The notes under the pieces are model-generated. The model searched no databases and was not told the DNA's origin. It saw only the letters and a program-made list of their open reading frames with translations. This document shows positions 6,709-6,768 of a stretch of 6,768 bases of DNA, piece by piece. The position numbers were made by a program, and so were the translations under genes. Every line of letters starts with the position of its first letter. The first letter of the stretch is position 1. This stretch comes from Pseudomonadota bacterium (GTDB taxonomy: Bacteria > Pseudomonadota > Alphaproteobacteria > Rhodospirillales > Magnetospirillaceae): the NCBI GenBank assembly GCA_023437865.1, contig JAEZFE010000239.1, positions 1 through 6,768 on the forward strand, given 5' to 3'.

Positions 6709-6768
6709 CGATTGGCGCCGAAGCGCGCTTCCCCTTGGCCCCGAGTTTTGTAAGCCCTCAAACGAAAA
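6709..6768. other. Right-edge non-coding sequence
   Basis: Sixty bases with no recognisable gene. The last 25 bases turn AT-rich (TTTTGTAAG, then AAACGAAAA), which would fit the upstream region of a gene beyond the edge, but no start codon or promoter can be assigned. Confidence 0.3.

Overview
The window is a GC-rich, densely coded stretch of a bacterial chromosome. Codon use, the near-absence of non-coding DNA and the protein families point to an alphaproteobacterium, plausibly of the Rhodospirillales/Magnetospirillum kind. That placement is inference from general character, not from a marker gene. I see no mobile elements, tRNA or rRNA genes, CRISPR arrays or integration scars.

Layout: four genes lie head to tail on the minus strand. 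In transcription order they are: (1) a SbmA/BacA/YddA-like ABC transporter with membrane and nucleotide-binding domains in one chain (5569-3695); (2) after about 90 bp, a soluble double-PAS histidine kinase with an HDLRQP-type phosphoacceptor box (3604-2129); (3) after 21 bp, a membrane protein of the nucleoside-recognition (Gate) family (2107-1169); (4) after 59 bp, a CPA1-type Na+/H+ antiporter that runs off the left edge (1109 to below 1). A fifth gene, an auxin-efflux-carrier (AEC) family permease (5719-6651), is divergent and faces the ABC transporter across a 149-bp promoter region. The last 117 bp hold a GC-rich nested inverted repeat and AT-richer edge sequence.

Four of the five proteins are integral membrane transporters or transporter-like proteins, and the fifth is a cytoplasmic sensor kinase with no response regulator in view. 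The region therefore looks like a transport and envelope-homeostasis neighbourhood. The kinase and Gate genes, 21 bp apart, are the most convincing co-transcribed pair.

The most unusual item is the ABC transporter. Its nucleotide-binding domain keeps the overall fold, the Q-loop and the signature motif, but the Walker A lysine and Ser/Thr, the Walker B aspartate and the switch histidine are all replaced. It reads as a catalytically dead ATPase domain on a permease whose relatives include both ATP-driven (YddA, BclA, Rv1819c) and proton-driven (SbmA, BacA) transporters.
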